Shown here piece after piece: positions 26,836-36,057 of a stretch of 64,000 nt of DNA. Each line of letters begins with the position of its first letter. Position 1 is the stretch's first letter. Made by a program: the position numbers and the translations under genes. The notes beneath the pieces are model-generated. The model did no database searches. It was not told the DNA's origin and was given only the letters and a program-made list of their open reading frames with translations. This stretch comes from an uncultured Clostridia bacterium (GTDB lineage: Bacteria; Bacillota; Clostridia; Oscillospirales; Acutalibacteraceae), in the NCBI GenBank assembly GCA_944412495.1, contig CALYBL010000017.1, positions 23,441-87,440 on the forward strand, given 5' to 3'.

Positions 26836-27344
26836 GTATAAAACAAGACAAAATACAGGAAAATCCATTGTATCATGACACATGGACGCTATTAAGAAAA
26901 TATCGCGATGTAGTATGGAGCTTGGAATTGTCGGTGCAACAAGTACGGCGTAAATTTCAAATTGAATACGGAAGCTCAATCGAAGACTTTTTGGAATCAA
27001 TATATCTTGCAGGCGTAGACTTTGATTCTGGAATAGAAGAACATGCGCGTTGTATTGAACGGAGTTATACAATGCTTAAGCTAATGGAGAACGCAGTTAA
27101 TTTGCTGAGAAACAAGCACAAATTTGGTGAAGTCTATTATTGGATATTATATTACAGCTATCTATCCCCTCAGCAGTATAACAATACGGATGAAATCATT
27201 GAGCAGCTTCGTCCACACATACAAGACATAAGTTACCGCACATATTTTCGCAAGCGCAAAGATGCAATTGAAGCTCTTTCGTCAGTCTTGTGGGGATATA
27301 CTTCCAGAGATAGCCTCAAAATTTTAGAGCATTTTTCTCTATAA
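26832..27344 (+). CDS. Sigma-factor-like/ArpU-type small regulator
   Basis: 170 residues, helical. The segment from about residue 85 (VNLLRNKHKFGEVYYWILYY to the C-terminal YRTYFRKRKDAIEALSSVLWG) resembles the ArpU/phage late regulator or sigma-70 region 4-like proteins that many mobile elements encode. It is translationally coupled to the preceding winged-helix gene (ATGA overlap), so the two likely form a control module. It is followed by a terminator, which separates this module from the transfer genes. Confidence 0.5.
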   Translation: MSIKQDKIQENPLYHDTWTLLRKYRDVVWSLELSVQQVRRKFQIEYGSSIEDFLESIYLAGVDFDSGIEEHARCIERSYTMLKLMENAVNLLRNKHKFGEVYYWILYYSYLSPQQYNNTDEIIEQLRPHIQDISYRTYFRKRKDAIEALSSVLWGYTSRDSLKILEHFSL

Positions 27345-27474
27345 ATTATTTTAGTCACTGAATTGGCACAATATCGCATAAAATTGGCACAGTTTTGCGA
27401 TTGTAGTGTAAATTTCCATATGTTAGAATGATGATGCTGAAAATTATATTTAAAGCCGGTTGCAGTCCAGAGAA

Positions 27475-27501
27475 CACCATTTTTAAAATGGTGCTTTTTT
27501 A
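27475..27501 (+). terminator. Terminator between the regulatory and transfer modules
   Basis: caccat (27475-27480) pairs with atggtg (27488-27493), the stem extending by A-T pairs, followed by cttttttatt. Confidence 0.7.
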
Positions 27502-27579
27502 TTGTCTGTAATCGGCATTCGGCCAGCATGCTACTTTTTTAAATTTGTAACTTAACATAATTTTAAGGAGGATCAATAT

Positions 27580-27960
27580 TTGAAAAACAAACACATTTCA
27601 ATACCGTCAAAGTCCCGTAATCATATCAATTACAGCAGGATACTATATTCAGTATTTTTGACGGTATGTATGCTTGCCTGCTTCTTGCAGCCGGTCTTCG
27701 CCGCGACGGTATGGGACAAGGCAAAAGAAATAATGCAGGATGTTTACAATCAAATTTTGCTGATTTCTACCATTGCCGCAGTCGTAACAGCTGCTATTGC
27801 ATTGCTTATGATGAACTTTTCAAAAAGCGGCAAAACAGTAGATGAATCACGTTCATGGCTCAAGCGGATTATTATCACGTGGGCGATTTTAAACGGCCTC
27901 GGCTTCATCGTCAGCTACATCACGCCCTTCTTTGCCGGCGGCAAATGGGGCAGCCCGTAA
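27580..27960 (+). CDS. Small membrane protein of the mating pore (VirB2/TrbC pilin-like)
   Basis: 126 residues from TTG 27580, 7 bases after aaggagg. A cleavable signal-like helix (about 22-42, ending VFAA) is followed by two further hydrophobic helices (about 58-78 and 100-118) separated by a short basic loop. This is the pattern of VirB2/TrbC major pilins and of the small membrane protein that precedes the TrbL-like gene in clostridial ICEs. Position right before a VirB6/TrbL-like gene supports it. Sequence identity to a named pilin cannot be judged here. Confidence 0.55.
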   Translation: MKNKHISIPSKSRNHINYSRILYSVFLTVCMLACFLQPVFAATVWDKAKEIMQDVYNQILLISTIAAVVTAAIALLMMNFSKSGKTVDESRSWLKRIIITWAILNGLGFIVSYITPFFAGGKWGSP

Positions 27961-28006
27961 GCACCTATAATCCAACGTTTTATGAATTCAAAAGGAAGGT
28001 GATGCC

Positions 28007-28717
28007 GTGGGCATATTAGACGGGATTGTGGCGTGGATAGCGGAACAAGTCATGCATGGGCTGGATTTAATCAGCACGTCGGTTTTAGGCGCGCTGGGCT
28101 GCGATATGGGTACATTCTTACGGTATTTTCCAGCAGCAGAAACAATGTATAACATTTTTGTTGCTTTAGCTATAGGATTAATTTTACTCAACTGGATTTG
28201 GCAATTATTTAAGAATTATGGATTATCAGCAGGCATTGAAGCAGAAGATCCGGTTAAGCTTTCCATACGTTCTATTATTTTTATTTTGCTCGCATATTTT
28301 TCTGATGAAATTGTATCTTTAATATTATCCATAGGTGGAACTCCGTATGATTGGATACTGTCATCTGAATTGCCGCCACTTGACTTTGCAAATTTCAATT
28401 CAGTTGTTTCCGTAATCCTTGGCGTATGCGCAAGTGGTGCGGTCGCAATAATTACTTTAATTCTTGTGCTTATATTGGCGTGGAATTACATTAAGTTATT
28501 ATTTGAGGCTGCCGAACGATATGTCCTGCTGGGCGTGCTGGTATTCACTGCTCCGGTGGCTTTTGCAATGGGAGCATCGCAAACGACATCAGGAATTTTC
28601 AAATCATGGTGTCGTATGTTTGCTGGACAGATTTTTTTGCTTTTAATGAATGCATGGTGCTTACGAATATTTACAAGCATGGTTGGGACATTCCTTTCCA
28701 ATCCATTATCTCTTTAA
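28007..28717 (+). CDS. VirB6/TrbL-like channel protein of the conjugation machinery
   Basis: 236 residues from GTG 28007 with five or six hydrophobic helices. The segment AWNYIKLLFEAAERYVLLG, then TAPVAFAMGASQTTSGIFKSW, is typical of the C-terminal half of TrbL/VirB6-family inner membrane channels of Gram-positive type IV secretion systems. It lies between the pilin-like gene and a secreted-loop protein, in the usual order of clostridial ICEs. It would form the membrane pore used by the DNA during transfer. Confidence 0.7.
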   Translation: MGILDGIVAWIAEQVMHGLDLISTSVLGALGCDMGTFLRYFPAAETMYNIFVALAIGLILLNWIWQLFKNYGLSAGIEAEDPVKLSIRSIIFILLAYFSDEIVSLILSIGGTPYDWILSSELPPLDFANFNSVVSVILGVCASGAVAIITLILVLILAWNYIKLLFEAAERYVLLGVLVFTAPVAFAMGASQTTSGIFKSWCRMFAGQIFLLLMNAWCLRIFTSMVGTFLSNPLSL

Positions 28718-28732
28718 TTATTGGAGGTAGGT

Positions 28733-29641
28733 ATGAAATTCACTTATAAATTCTTTATCATTTTTTTACTTTTAGCAATAATAATGACCTTATTCTCTCT
28801 ACCCGCGTTTGCAATAACTGAAAGTGAAGTTCAACAGCAGGTAGATAGTGTAGGAAGAGAATCAGTAACAGGAAACGTCTTTATATGGATTCTTTGCGCC
28901 ATCGGTTTTCTGAAAATTTCACAAAAAATTGATAGCTTTATGTCATCGCTTGGCATAAATGTCGGAAATACAGGTGGTTCGATGCTTGCAGAAGCGTTAA
29001 TTGCAACGCGAGGTGTAGCCGCGATTACATCAATGGGCAACGGACACATGGGCAGTTCAAAGGGTGCTTCATCAAATACAACTCAAAATAGCTTTATGCA
29101 AGGCGGTCTGGCCGGCGTGGTCGGCCGCAGCTTTCATAATAGTGCGATTAAAAATGCTACCGGGAATGGTAGTGGTGGCCTTGGTGGAAAAGTCTTTTCA
29201 TCTTCTATGAACAAAGGCGGTGGCTTTGCTAACCGTGTTATAGGCTCAGTAGCAACTGGAAATGCTTCATCCACTGGAACTATAACCGGCGAAAAAGCTT
29301 CGTCGGCGTTATCTTCATACATGGGATATGCCGGTAATGAAAATGAAGATGTACCAACATACTCTAATGTAGAAATCGGCGGAGGACAAATTACAGCTAC
29401 AGAATTTTCTTCGGAATATCCAGATGGTATATCTATTGGAATGTATCATGCCGATAAGTACCAAGAACCCAATGAAGATTATACGACAGTTACTTCTGCT
29501 GATGGTGTAAAGTGGTATAAACAATATGCTACTGATGTTGTAGAAAGCAAACCATATAAAACACCTGATGGCTCTATTGCTTACAACGAAAGTATCGTTA
29601 AAAAGTTGCCGGATCCGCCCAAGAGAAAGGATAAAACTTAA
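28733..29641 (+). CDS. Conjugal transfer membrane protein with a Gly/Ser-rich domain
   Basis: 302 residues. N-terminal signal-like helix (1-30), a second helix (about 43-62), then a long low-complexity Gly/Ser/Asn-rich part and a more ordered, acidic C-terminus that ends with a basic tail. Start ATG 28733 follows ggaggt; the in-frame upstream TTG 28721 overlaps the binding site and is unlikely. The stop overlaps the next ATG by one base (TAATG), so translation is coupled with the C39 peptidase gene. It appears to be a continuation of the TrbL-like module; I do not know a named family. Confidence 0.55.
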   Translation: MKFTYKFFIIFLLLAIIMTLFSLPAFAITESEVQQQVDSVGRESVTGNVFIWILCAIGFLKISQKIDSFMSSLGINVGNTGGSMLAEALIATRGVAAITSMGNGHMGSSKGASSNTTQNSFMQGGLAGVVGRSFHNSAIKNATGNGSGGLGGKVFSSSMNKGGGFANRVIGSVATGNASSTGTITGEKASSALSSYMGYAGNENEDVPTYSNVEIGGGQITATEFSSEYPDGISIGMYHADKYQEPNEDYTTVTSADGVKWYKQYATDVVESKPYKTPDGSIAYNESIVKKLPDPPKRKDKT

Positions 29642-31038
29642 TGGAACAAGATGAAAATAAACTATCTAATTCTATTGCCAAAGGCGCAAATACTGCAAAT
29701 ATGGTAAAAGGAGCCGTGAAAACAGGAAAAGCTATAGCAGGCATAGCAAAGGGAGCTGCGGCAGGCGGACCTTTTGGGGCAGTAGCAGGATTTATAACCA
29801 GTAACCGCAAAGCTATTGGAAAAATTGTCATTGCAACTGTTGTAGCTTTAATGTTGCCAATTATGTTTATACTAATGCTGCCGGCATTAATTTTTGGTGG
29901 TCTTATGAATGCATTTTCTCCGGATAATTCAGAAGTACCTATATTAAACGACAATATTGCGATAACAGAAAATATGGCAGATATTTCTTCTTCTATTAGT
30001 ACGGTTTTGTCGGAAGCACTTACGGAAATATTACAAGAAATTGATAGTGACTTTATTGCTTCTGGAGCTGAGAAAAAAGAGATAATAAATCCTCATGAAA
30101 ATTCTCCAAATTATAATTCTAATGCTTTTATATCTCAGTATTGCGCTTACAAAAATGAAGATTTTGAAACTATATCTATTACAGATATGGAAGACATGCT
30201 CAGAGAAGCTAAAGGAGAATTATATTCTTACACTAAAAAGATAGAATTTCGTACAGATGCATCATCTACTACTACGGTTGATACAAATACCGGAGAAGAA
30301 ACTATAAGCACAACAGAAGTAACTGAAGAATGGGCAGTTTATACTATAGTATATAATGGTGAAGCTTACTTTGCTGATAATGTATTTGGCTTAACTCCCG
30401 AACAAAAAAATTTAGCAAAAGACTACGCCCAAAATCTTAGCACGTTTTTCGAAGACAGTATGTTTCAAGAATTGTCATCTGACGAATATAACGTTATTAA
30501 TTCCCTCGGTGATATTAAGTTTACTGATGGACAGACAGACGTTGTATACTTTAATCAGCTTGATGAACGATATGCCTCTAAGCCATATGGTACGGATAAC
30601 ATCGGTGGCTACGGCTGTGGTCCAACTGCTATGGCGATTGTAGTTTCTTCTCTTACCGATGAAACCGTTGATCCAGTAGATATGGCAAAGTGGTCTTATG
30701 AGCATGGGTATTGGTGTAGTCAAAGCGGTTCATACCGTAGTCTTATATCAGCCGCTTCTAAGAACTGGAATCTTCCTGTAGAAAATTGTGATATAAACGG
30801 AGGGCAAAAAATAGTTGATTCCCTCGCTAATGGCAAATTGGTAGTAGCTATTATGACAAAAGGACATTTCACAAGTTCCGGACATTTTATTGTTTTGCGT
30901 GGTGTCATAAACGAAAAAGTTCTTGTTGCTGACCCGGCAAGCTATGCGCGCAGCCAGCAGGAATGGGATTTGTCCATCATCCTCGACGAAGCCAGTAAAC
31001 ATGCTTCCTCAGAGGGACCATTCTGGATTATCGGTTAG
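29641..31038 (+). CDS. Membrane-anchored C39-like cysteine peptidase of the mating apparatus
   Basis: 465 residues. A strong membrane helix near 61-88 follows a cytoplasmic N-terminus; a helical stalk leads to a papain-fold peptidase_C39_2-like domain (about 295-465). The catalytic residues appear as C326 in GGYGCGPTAMA, H415 in SSGHFIVL and D431 in VADPAS. In conjugative elements such cell-wall-facing enzymes take the place of VirB1 lytic transglycosylases and probably open the wall or process a component. It lies between the TrbL-like pair and the VirB4 ATPase, 9 bp before the latter. Confidence 0.7.
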   Translation: MEQDENKLSNSIAKGANTANMVKGAVKTGKAIAGIAKGAAAGGPFGAVAGFITSNRKAIGKIVIATVVALMLPIMFILMLPALIFGGLMNAFSPDNSEVPILNDNIAITENMADISSSISTVLSEALTEILQEIDSDFIASGAEKKEIINPHENSPNYNSNAFISQYCAYKNEDFETISITDMEDMLREAKGELYSYTKKIEFRTDASSTTTVDTNTGEETISTTEVTEEWAVYTIVYNGEAYFADNVFGLTPEQKNLAKDYAQNLSTFFEDSMFQELSSDEYNVINSLGDIKFTDGQTDVVYFNQLDERYASKPYGTDNIGGYGCGPTAMAIVVSSLTDETVDPVDMAKWSYEHGYWCSQSGSYRSLISAASKNWNLPVENCDINGGQKIVDSLANGKLVVAIMTKGHFTSSGHFIVLRGVINEKVLVADPASYARSQQEWDLSIILDEASKHASSEGPFWIIG

Positions 31039-31047
31039 GAGGCACCC

Positions 31048-34023
31048 ATGAGCAAATCAAAAGATTCTGAATTTGAGACCTATTATATCCCACCGAATTT
31101 TATTGAGGGATCTACTTTATTTGGTGGGCTTTTTAAATTACGCAATGCTATTGAAGGCGCTATTCTTGCCATAGCGGCCGGATTGCCAATTTTTTTACTA
31201 AATATATCGTTAACGATACGAATTATCCTTTTATGCCTGACGGCTCTCCCTCTTGCACTTCTTGGGCTATTCGGAGTATCAGGCGAATGTCTTTCGTCAT
31301 TTATCTTCGCATTTTTTAAATGGCTGAAAAATCGGCGTGTAGTTGGTATCGTTCCTGAAAAGGAAATGACAGCAAAGCCGGTAAAAAAAGAGAAACCAAT
31401 CAAAAAAGCGGTTTGTGAAGAGAAGAAGGTCGAGAACAATGAGCCATCCATGATGACTGAGATTTTGGGGGTTATCAGAAAGCGTTCGGCCAAAAAAGGA
31501 AAGCCGGTAAAGGAATCAAGGCCTCACGAGCAGAAACAACAGGAAGAGAAGACACGGCCGCGTCGTCAACCGGAATCAGCGTTTTTGAATCCAGTGGCTG
31601 CCTTTCTCCCTGTTGATAAGATTGAAAACGGTATTATCTATACTAAAGACCATAGGTATATCAAAGTTCTTGAAGTAGAACCCATCAACTTCCTGCTGCG
31701 CAGTGCCAGAGAACAGCGCAGCATTATCTATTCTTTTATTTCCTATCTCAAGATCAGCCCGGTTAAAATCCAGTTCAAAGTGCTTACAAAGCGTGCAGAT
31801 ATTAACAAGCATGTAGAAATCGTAGAAAAAGAAATGGAACATGAAACAGATATCAATTGTCGTATGCTCCAAGAGGATTACCTTAAGCTGGTGGGGCACA
31901 TCGGTTCCCGCGAGGCAACGACCCGCCGCTTTTTTGTTATTTTTGAATATGAGGCGTTTGGACGGCGCGGGATGGATGAAGAAGCAGATGCAGTATCATC
32001 TTTGCAGATAGCTGCCCGTACGGCAGTCAATTATCTGAAACAGTGCGGTAACGAGGTACTGACACCGGAAAATGAGGATGAATTTACAGTAGATGTATTA
32101 TACAATATTCTCTGTCGGCAAGAAAGTTCAAGCGTCCCGCTACCAACCCGTGTGGAGAATATCGTTTCAAAATATGTAGAGCGAGGCAAAAATACCGACA
32201 CTATCCCCTGCACCGAGTTTTTTGCGCCGAAAACTATTGATTTTACCCATGCTAAATACATCTGCATCGACGGGCTGTACCACTCATATTTGCTTATTCC
32301 ATCTAATGGATATAAATCGCGAGTGCCGGCCGGGTGGCTGAGCCTGCTGGTAAACGCAGGCGACGGCATAGACATCGACCTGTTTCTGACAAAGCAGCCT
32401 AAAGAACGTATGATACATAAGCTGGGCCAGCAGTTACGAATTAACCGTTCAAAAATTAAAGAAGCGAGCGATACCAACACCGATTTTGACGATCTGGACG
32501 GGGCAATCCGCAGCGGATATTTTCTCAAAGATGGTTTGGCAAATAATGAAGATTTCTATTATATGAACATTCTCATTACCATTACCGCCGAAACGCCAGA
32601 GGATTTGGAATGGCGCGAAAGAGAAATGAAAAAGTTGCTGGTATCGCAGGATTTAGCAGTCAGTACCTGCTCTTTCCGGGAGGAGCAGGCTTTTTTATCG
32701 GTACTTCCTCTTACCAGCCTGGAAAAACACATATACGGACGTTCAAAACGAAACGTATTAACTTCAGGGGCGGCAAGCTGCTACCCGTTTACGGCTTTTG
32801 AGCTTTGCGACGACAACGGCATTCTGCTCGGGACGAATAAAATCAATAATTCCCTTGTCATTGTGGATATCTTCAATTCCAAGGTCTATAAGAATGCGAA
32901 TATGGCAATTTTGGGAACCAGCGGCGCGGGAAAGACCTTTACTATGCAGCTTATGGGCTTGCGTATGAGAAGAAAAGGAATTCAAGTGTTTATTATTGCA
33001 CCACTCAAAGGCCATGAATTTCACCGTGCTTGTAAAAATATTGGCGGAGAATTTATTCAAATCAGCCCGGCATCCAAAAACTGCATCAATGTCATGGAAA
33101 TACGGCAAACGGACAAATCAGTAGATGAATTGCTGGACGGCGGAGCTATAGAAAAATCGGCGCTGGCATCTAAAATCCAGCAATTGCACATTTTCTTTTC
33201 TCTTCTGATACCGGATATGAATCATGAGGAACGGCAACTTCTTGATGAAGCAATGATTAAGACTTACAATAAGAAAGGTATCACTCACGATAACATCTCA
33301 CTGAACGACCCACAAAATCCTGGCCATTACCGAGAAATGCCAATATTGGGTGATTTGTATGAGGTGTTGGCTGCTTCTGCCGAAACTAAGCGAATGGCTA
33401 ATATCCTAAATCGCCTCGTCCACGGCTCTGCTCGTTCATTCAATCAGCAGACCAATGTAGACTTATCCAACAAGTATACCGTACTTGATATTTCAGAACT
33501 TAGTGGCGATCTACTTACAGCGGGAATGTTTGTGGCTGTTGATTTTGTCTGGGATAAAGCTAAAGAAAATCGAACGGTAGAAAAGGCTATTTTTATCGAT
33601 GAATGTTGGCAACTGATAGGTGGAGGTGGAAATCGACTTGCAGCTGAGTATGTATTGGAAATTTTCAAAATTATTAGAGGTTATGGAGGATCAGCAATTT
33701 GTGCTACTCAAGACCTTAACGACTTTTTCGCGCTGGAAGACGGCAAATACGGCAAGGGTATCATTAACAATTGTAAAATTAAAATCGTGCTGAATCTGGA
33801 AGACGAGGAAGCTCAGCGCGTACAAAACGTTCTTCACTTATCCGAAGCTGAGGTCATGGAAATCACTCATTTTGAAAGAGGAAATGGGCTAATTAGTTCA
33901 AACAATAATAATATCACGGTGGAGTTTAAGTGCAGTTCTCTCGAAAAAAGCTTAATTACAACCGATAGACGCGAACTACAAGAATTAATTGAAAAAACTA
34001 AACAAGAAAAACATATAAATTAA
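31048..34023 (+). CDS. VirB4-type conjugation ATPase fused to an N-terminal PrgI/VirB3-like membrane domain
   Basis: 991 residues. Residues about 30-95 hold two hydrophobic helices resembling the PrgI/VirB3 family, followed by a Lys/Glu-rich linker (110-170) and the VirB4 N-domain. The ATPase has Walker A GTSGAGKT at 623-630 and Walker B ending in D851-E852 (FIDECWQL). It powers assembly of the pore and substrate transfer. A fused VirB3-VirB4 protein is known in Gram-positive systems. The gene shifts from GC-richer DNA (about 31.3-33.1 kb) to AT-rich DNA in the last third, a sign of mosaic origin. Confidence 0.9.
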   Translation: MSKSKDSEFETYYIPPNFIEGSTLFGGLFKLRNAIEGAILAIAAGLPIFLLNISLTIRIILLCLTALPLALLGLFGVSGECLSSFIFAFFKWLKNRRVVGIVPEKEMTAKPVKKEKPIKKAVCEEKKVENNEPSMMTEILGVIRKRSAKKGKPVKESRPHEQKQQEEKTRPRRQPESAFLNPVAAFLPVDKIENGIIYTKDHRYIKVLEVEPINFLLRSAREQRSIIYSFISYLKISPVKIQFKVLTKRADINKHVEIVEKEMEHETDINCRMLQEDYLKLVGHIGSREATTRRFFVIFEYEAFGRRGMDEEADAVSSLQIAARTAVNYLKQCGNEVLTPENEDEFTVDVLYNILCRQESSSVPLPTRVENIVSKYVERGKNTDTIPCTEFFAPKTIDFTHAKYICIDGLYHSYLLIPSNGYKSRVPAGWLSLLVNAGDGIDIDLFLTKQPKERMIHKLGQQLRINRSKIKEASDTNTDFDDLDGAIRSGYFLKDGLANNEDFYYMNILITITAETPEDLEWREREMKKLLVSQDLAVSTCSFREEQAFLSVLPLTSLEKHIYGRSKRNVLTSGAASCYPFTAFELCDDNGILLGTNKINNSLVIVDIFNSKVYKNANMAILGTSGAGKTFTMQLMGLRMRRKGIQVFIIAPLKGHEFHRACKNIGGEFIQISPASKNCINVMEIRQTDKSVDELLDGGAIEKSALASKIQQLHIFFSLLIPDMNHEERQLLDEAMIKTYNKKGITHDNISLNDPQNPGHYREMPILGDLYEVLAASAETKRMANILNRLVHGSARSFNQQTNVDLSNKYTVLDISELSGDLLTAGMFVAVDFVWDKAKENRTVEKAIFIDECWQLIGGGGNRLAAEYVLEIFKIIRGYGGSAICATQDLNDFFALEDGKYGKGIINNCKIKIVLNLEDEEAQRVQNVLHLSEAEVMEITHFERGNGLISSNNNNITVEFKCSSLEKSLITTDRRELQELIEKTKQEKHIN

Positions 34024-34037
34024 AGCAAATAATTTGG

Positions 34038-34066
34038 TTGAAATCGGGGTATAATTATGGTATAAT
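34038..34066 (+). promoter_or_regulatory. Promoter of the toxin-antitoxin operon
   Basis: TTGAAA (34038-34043), 17 bp, TATAAT (34061-34066) preceded by TGG, an extended -10. A second TATAAT (34050-34055) gives a gtataat direct repeat 11 bp apart, which may be the antitoxin operator, as TA operons are usually autorepressed. Confidence 0.7.
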
Positions 34067-34091
34067 AAAGCCAGTATAAGGAGATGATTTT

Positions 34092-34352
34092 ATGCCGCAT
34101 ATTATACCTATTAGCGATTTAAAAAACACAGGTGAACTTTCAAAAATATGCAAAGAAACTCAAGAACCAATTTTTGTTACAAAAAATGGCTACGGAGATA
34201 TGGTGATTATGAGTATGGAAACATATGAGCGTAATATGTTTTTAATCGACGCTTATGAAAAATTAGCCGCTGCTGAACGAGAAGTTAATAACGGAAATGT
34301 TCTTGATGCAGATCAAGGATTAAAAAACGTAAGGGAAAAGTATAATGTATAA
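34092..34352 (+). CDS. Phd/YefM-family antitoxin
   Basis: 86 residues. The N-terminus (IIPISDLKNTGELSKICKETQEPIFVTKNG) matches the Phd/YefM fold that binds DNA as a dimer, and the C-terminal part is charged and probably disordered until it binds the toxin. aaggag precedes ATG 34092. Its last codons overlap the toxin gene by 8 bp, the standard antitoxin-first arrangement. It probably represses its own promoter 30 bp upstream. Confidence 0.8.
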   Translation: MPHIIPISDLKNTGELSKICKETQEPIFVTKNGYGDMVIMSMETYERNMFLIDAYEKLAAAEREVNNGNVLDADQGLKNVREKYNV

Positions 34353-34653
34353 GTTAGTAATAACAGAGCTTGCGCAGAGCGATTTAGACAGTATTGTTAA
34401 CTATATAGCTGTTCACCTTACAAACCCAGTAGCTGCTGGCCATTTTCTTGACAGAGTCGAAGAGTGTTATAGAAGCCTTAAAACCAATCCTTTCATTTAT
34501 TCTAAAAGCAATGATATTAGGTTAGAAAAAGAAGGTTTTCGTAAAGCAGTCATAAAAAACTATGTACTGATGTTTAAGGTGAATGAAAAATCAAAAACAG
34601 TAATTATTTATCGCTTGTTTTATGGCGCAAGAGATTATTTAAAACTACTATAA
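34345..34653 (+). CDS. ParE/RelE-superfamily toxin
   Basis: 102 residues with the ParE/RelE fold: YKLVITELAQSDLDSIVNYI at the N-terminus, a central helix with VEECYRSLKTNPF, then YVLMFKVNEKSKTVIIYRLFYGARDY at the C-terminus. ParE members poison gyrase and RelE members cleave mRNA; the long N-terminal helix and lack of a clear RelE catalytic pattern favour ParE-like, but this is uncertain. Sitting between virB4 and virD4 in the transfer region, it would stabilise the element by post-segregational killing. Confidence 0.8.
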   Translation: MYKLVITELAQSDLDSIVNYIAVHLTNPVAAGHFLDRVEECYRSLKTNPFIYSKSNDIRLEKEGFRKAVIKNYVLMFKVNEKSKTVIIYRLFYGARDYLKLL

Positions 34654-34676
34654 ATTACAATTAAATACTTTAATAC

Positions 34677-34717
34677 AAAAAGCGTTCGGATAAATTATTT
34701 ACCGAGCGCTTTTTTTA
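34677..34717 (+). terminator. Terminator after the toxin gene
   Basis: aaaaagcg plus tcgg pair with ccga plus cgcttttt (34677-34714, one wobble), the loop being partly paired itself, followed by a T-run. Confidence 0.85.
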
Positions 34718-34733
34718 TAAGGAGATATAAAAT

Positions 34734-35246
34734 ATGAAAACACGGGAACAAATTTATGGCAAGGAAGCCTCTGAATTGCTTAGAGATATATCAAATTACC
34801 ATTGTATACGCAAAGAGCAGCTTTTACATATGTATTCAAAAAATGAAAGCACAATCAATAATCTACTATCCTATCTGGTTAAGCAAGGTCGTATTTATTA
34901 TAATCCAATAACGGATATTTATTATGACAGCCCAGAATTTAAAACGGATAAAGAAATGCTTGCAGCTATCTGGGTACTGATTGATTTTAAAGAAAAGGTA
35001 CAGTATCATTCTCCAGATGATTTTCCTGTAAAAATTATATTTTTTGCGTCAGGAGAAATATATGAAATTATCTATATTTCTCCTGATAAGGAATCGCTTA
35101 TAGAGCATAAATTATCTTCATCGGATGACGATAGCAAAAAAATAATTATCGTGGAAGAACTTCAACAAATTGAACATATTCATATTCCTGCTGCTGCATT
35201 TTGCACCGTTGATATAGATTCCGGAAACATAGCATATTATAAGTAA
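34734..35246 (+). CDS. DUF5697-like ICE protein
   Basis: 170 residues. The N-terminus has a winged-helix look (LLRDISNYHCIRKEQLLHMY, then LLSYLVKQGRIYYNPITDIYY), followed by an alpha/beta part with several beta strands. From memory it resembles DUF5697, which occurs in conjugative elements of gut clostridia, but I cannot verify the family name. aaggag precedes ATG 34734. It forms a unit with the next gene, 12 bp away. A regulatory function is a guess from the DNA-binding-like N-terminus. Confidence 0.5.
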   Translation: MKTREQIYGKEASELLRDISNYHCIRKEQLLHMYSKNESTINNLLSYLVKQGRIYYNPITDIYYDSPEFKTDKEMLAAIWVLIDFKEKVQYHSPDDFPVKIIFFASGEIYEIIYISPDKESLIEHKLSSSDDDSKKIIIVEELQQIEHIHIPAAAFCTVDIDSGNIAYYK

Positions 35247-35258
35247 AGGAGAATATAT

Positions 35259-35918
35259 ATGGATAAAAATATTATATCGCAACGAATATTACAAATACAG
35301 GAAGAAATATCAAAATTATCAAGTACACTTTATGCGATGAATAATTCAGATATTTTTAAATACCCGGATAATTATGAAATATTATCTACAGATGCCGCAC
35401 TGCGCAGCGAAACAATTACGTGCAGATTGCGGCATTTATTATATAGTAGCACAAATTTAAAAAAGCCAAAATATCTTATTTCTGCTGGGATTGTACAAGA
35501 TATTCAAATAGAACAAAAAAATGAAATATTCGAAATTACTTTGCCGTGTTTACTTCCAAAAAAACAAAAGCAGAGTGCGGAATTCCTGATCGACCCAGTA
35601 TATTTTACTCTAAGCAATTATGCTGATACTCATAATATGCCACGGTTTCATCATTGTGTCATTTGTTTTACTCACGTTTATAATAGAAATCTTAATATAA
35701 AAAGGATAAGAGATTATGACAATTTAGAACTAAAGCAATTATTGGATGTGATTACCACTTTCGTTATGGAAGATGATACGGGGTACTTATGCGACATTTA
35801 TAACACTATAGATTTTGGCGACAATGACTGCACTCGTATTTCTATTATGGAGAAAAACCAATATATCAAGTGGCTTGTTGAACGGGAAAAAAGACGAAAA
35901 AGCATGTCCAATTTTTAG
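35259..35918 (+). CDS. DUF6100-like ICE protein
   Basis: 219 residues. The opening pattern (coiled helix with QRILQIQEEISKLSS, then DNYEILSTDAALRSETITCRLRHLLY) recalls DUF6100, found in transfer regions of clostridial ICEs together with the preceding DUF5697-like protein. The C-terminal part contains VCFTHVYNRN-like and HHCVICFTH segments. No catalytic signature is obvious to me. aaaggag precedes the ATG 35259. Function unknown; a protein with no membrane helices, so cytoplasmic. Confidence 0.5.
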   Translation: MDKNIISQRILQIQEEISKLSSTLYAMNNSDIFKYPDNYEILSTDAALRSETITCRLRHLLYSSTNLKKPKYLISAGIVQDIQIEQKNEIFEITLPCLLPKKQKQSAEFLIDPVYFTLSNYADTHNMPRFHHCVICFTHVYNRNLNIKRIRDYDNLELKQLLDVITTFVMEDDTGYLCDIYNTIDFGDNDCTRISIMEKNQYIKWLVEREKRRKSMSNF

Positions 35919-36057
35919 AGTTTTTTGCATTATAAAATAGCATACTTAAAAATAATAAATAAGTATAGACGTAAAGGAATTTCTGATTGCTTGATTTCAA
36001 AAATTTTACCTTAGTTATAGCAGTATAGGTAAATTTATGTGAGGTGGTGAATTAATC

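Noticed and set aside
27364..27410. Two ttggcaca repeats upstream of the pilin-like gene, looking like sigma-54 promoters (TTGGCAC...GC).
   Set aside because: In both copies the GG and GC pairs are one base closer than the fixed sigma-54 spacing, and no sigma-54 activator is seen nearby. Kept only as a curious direct repeat.
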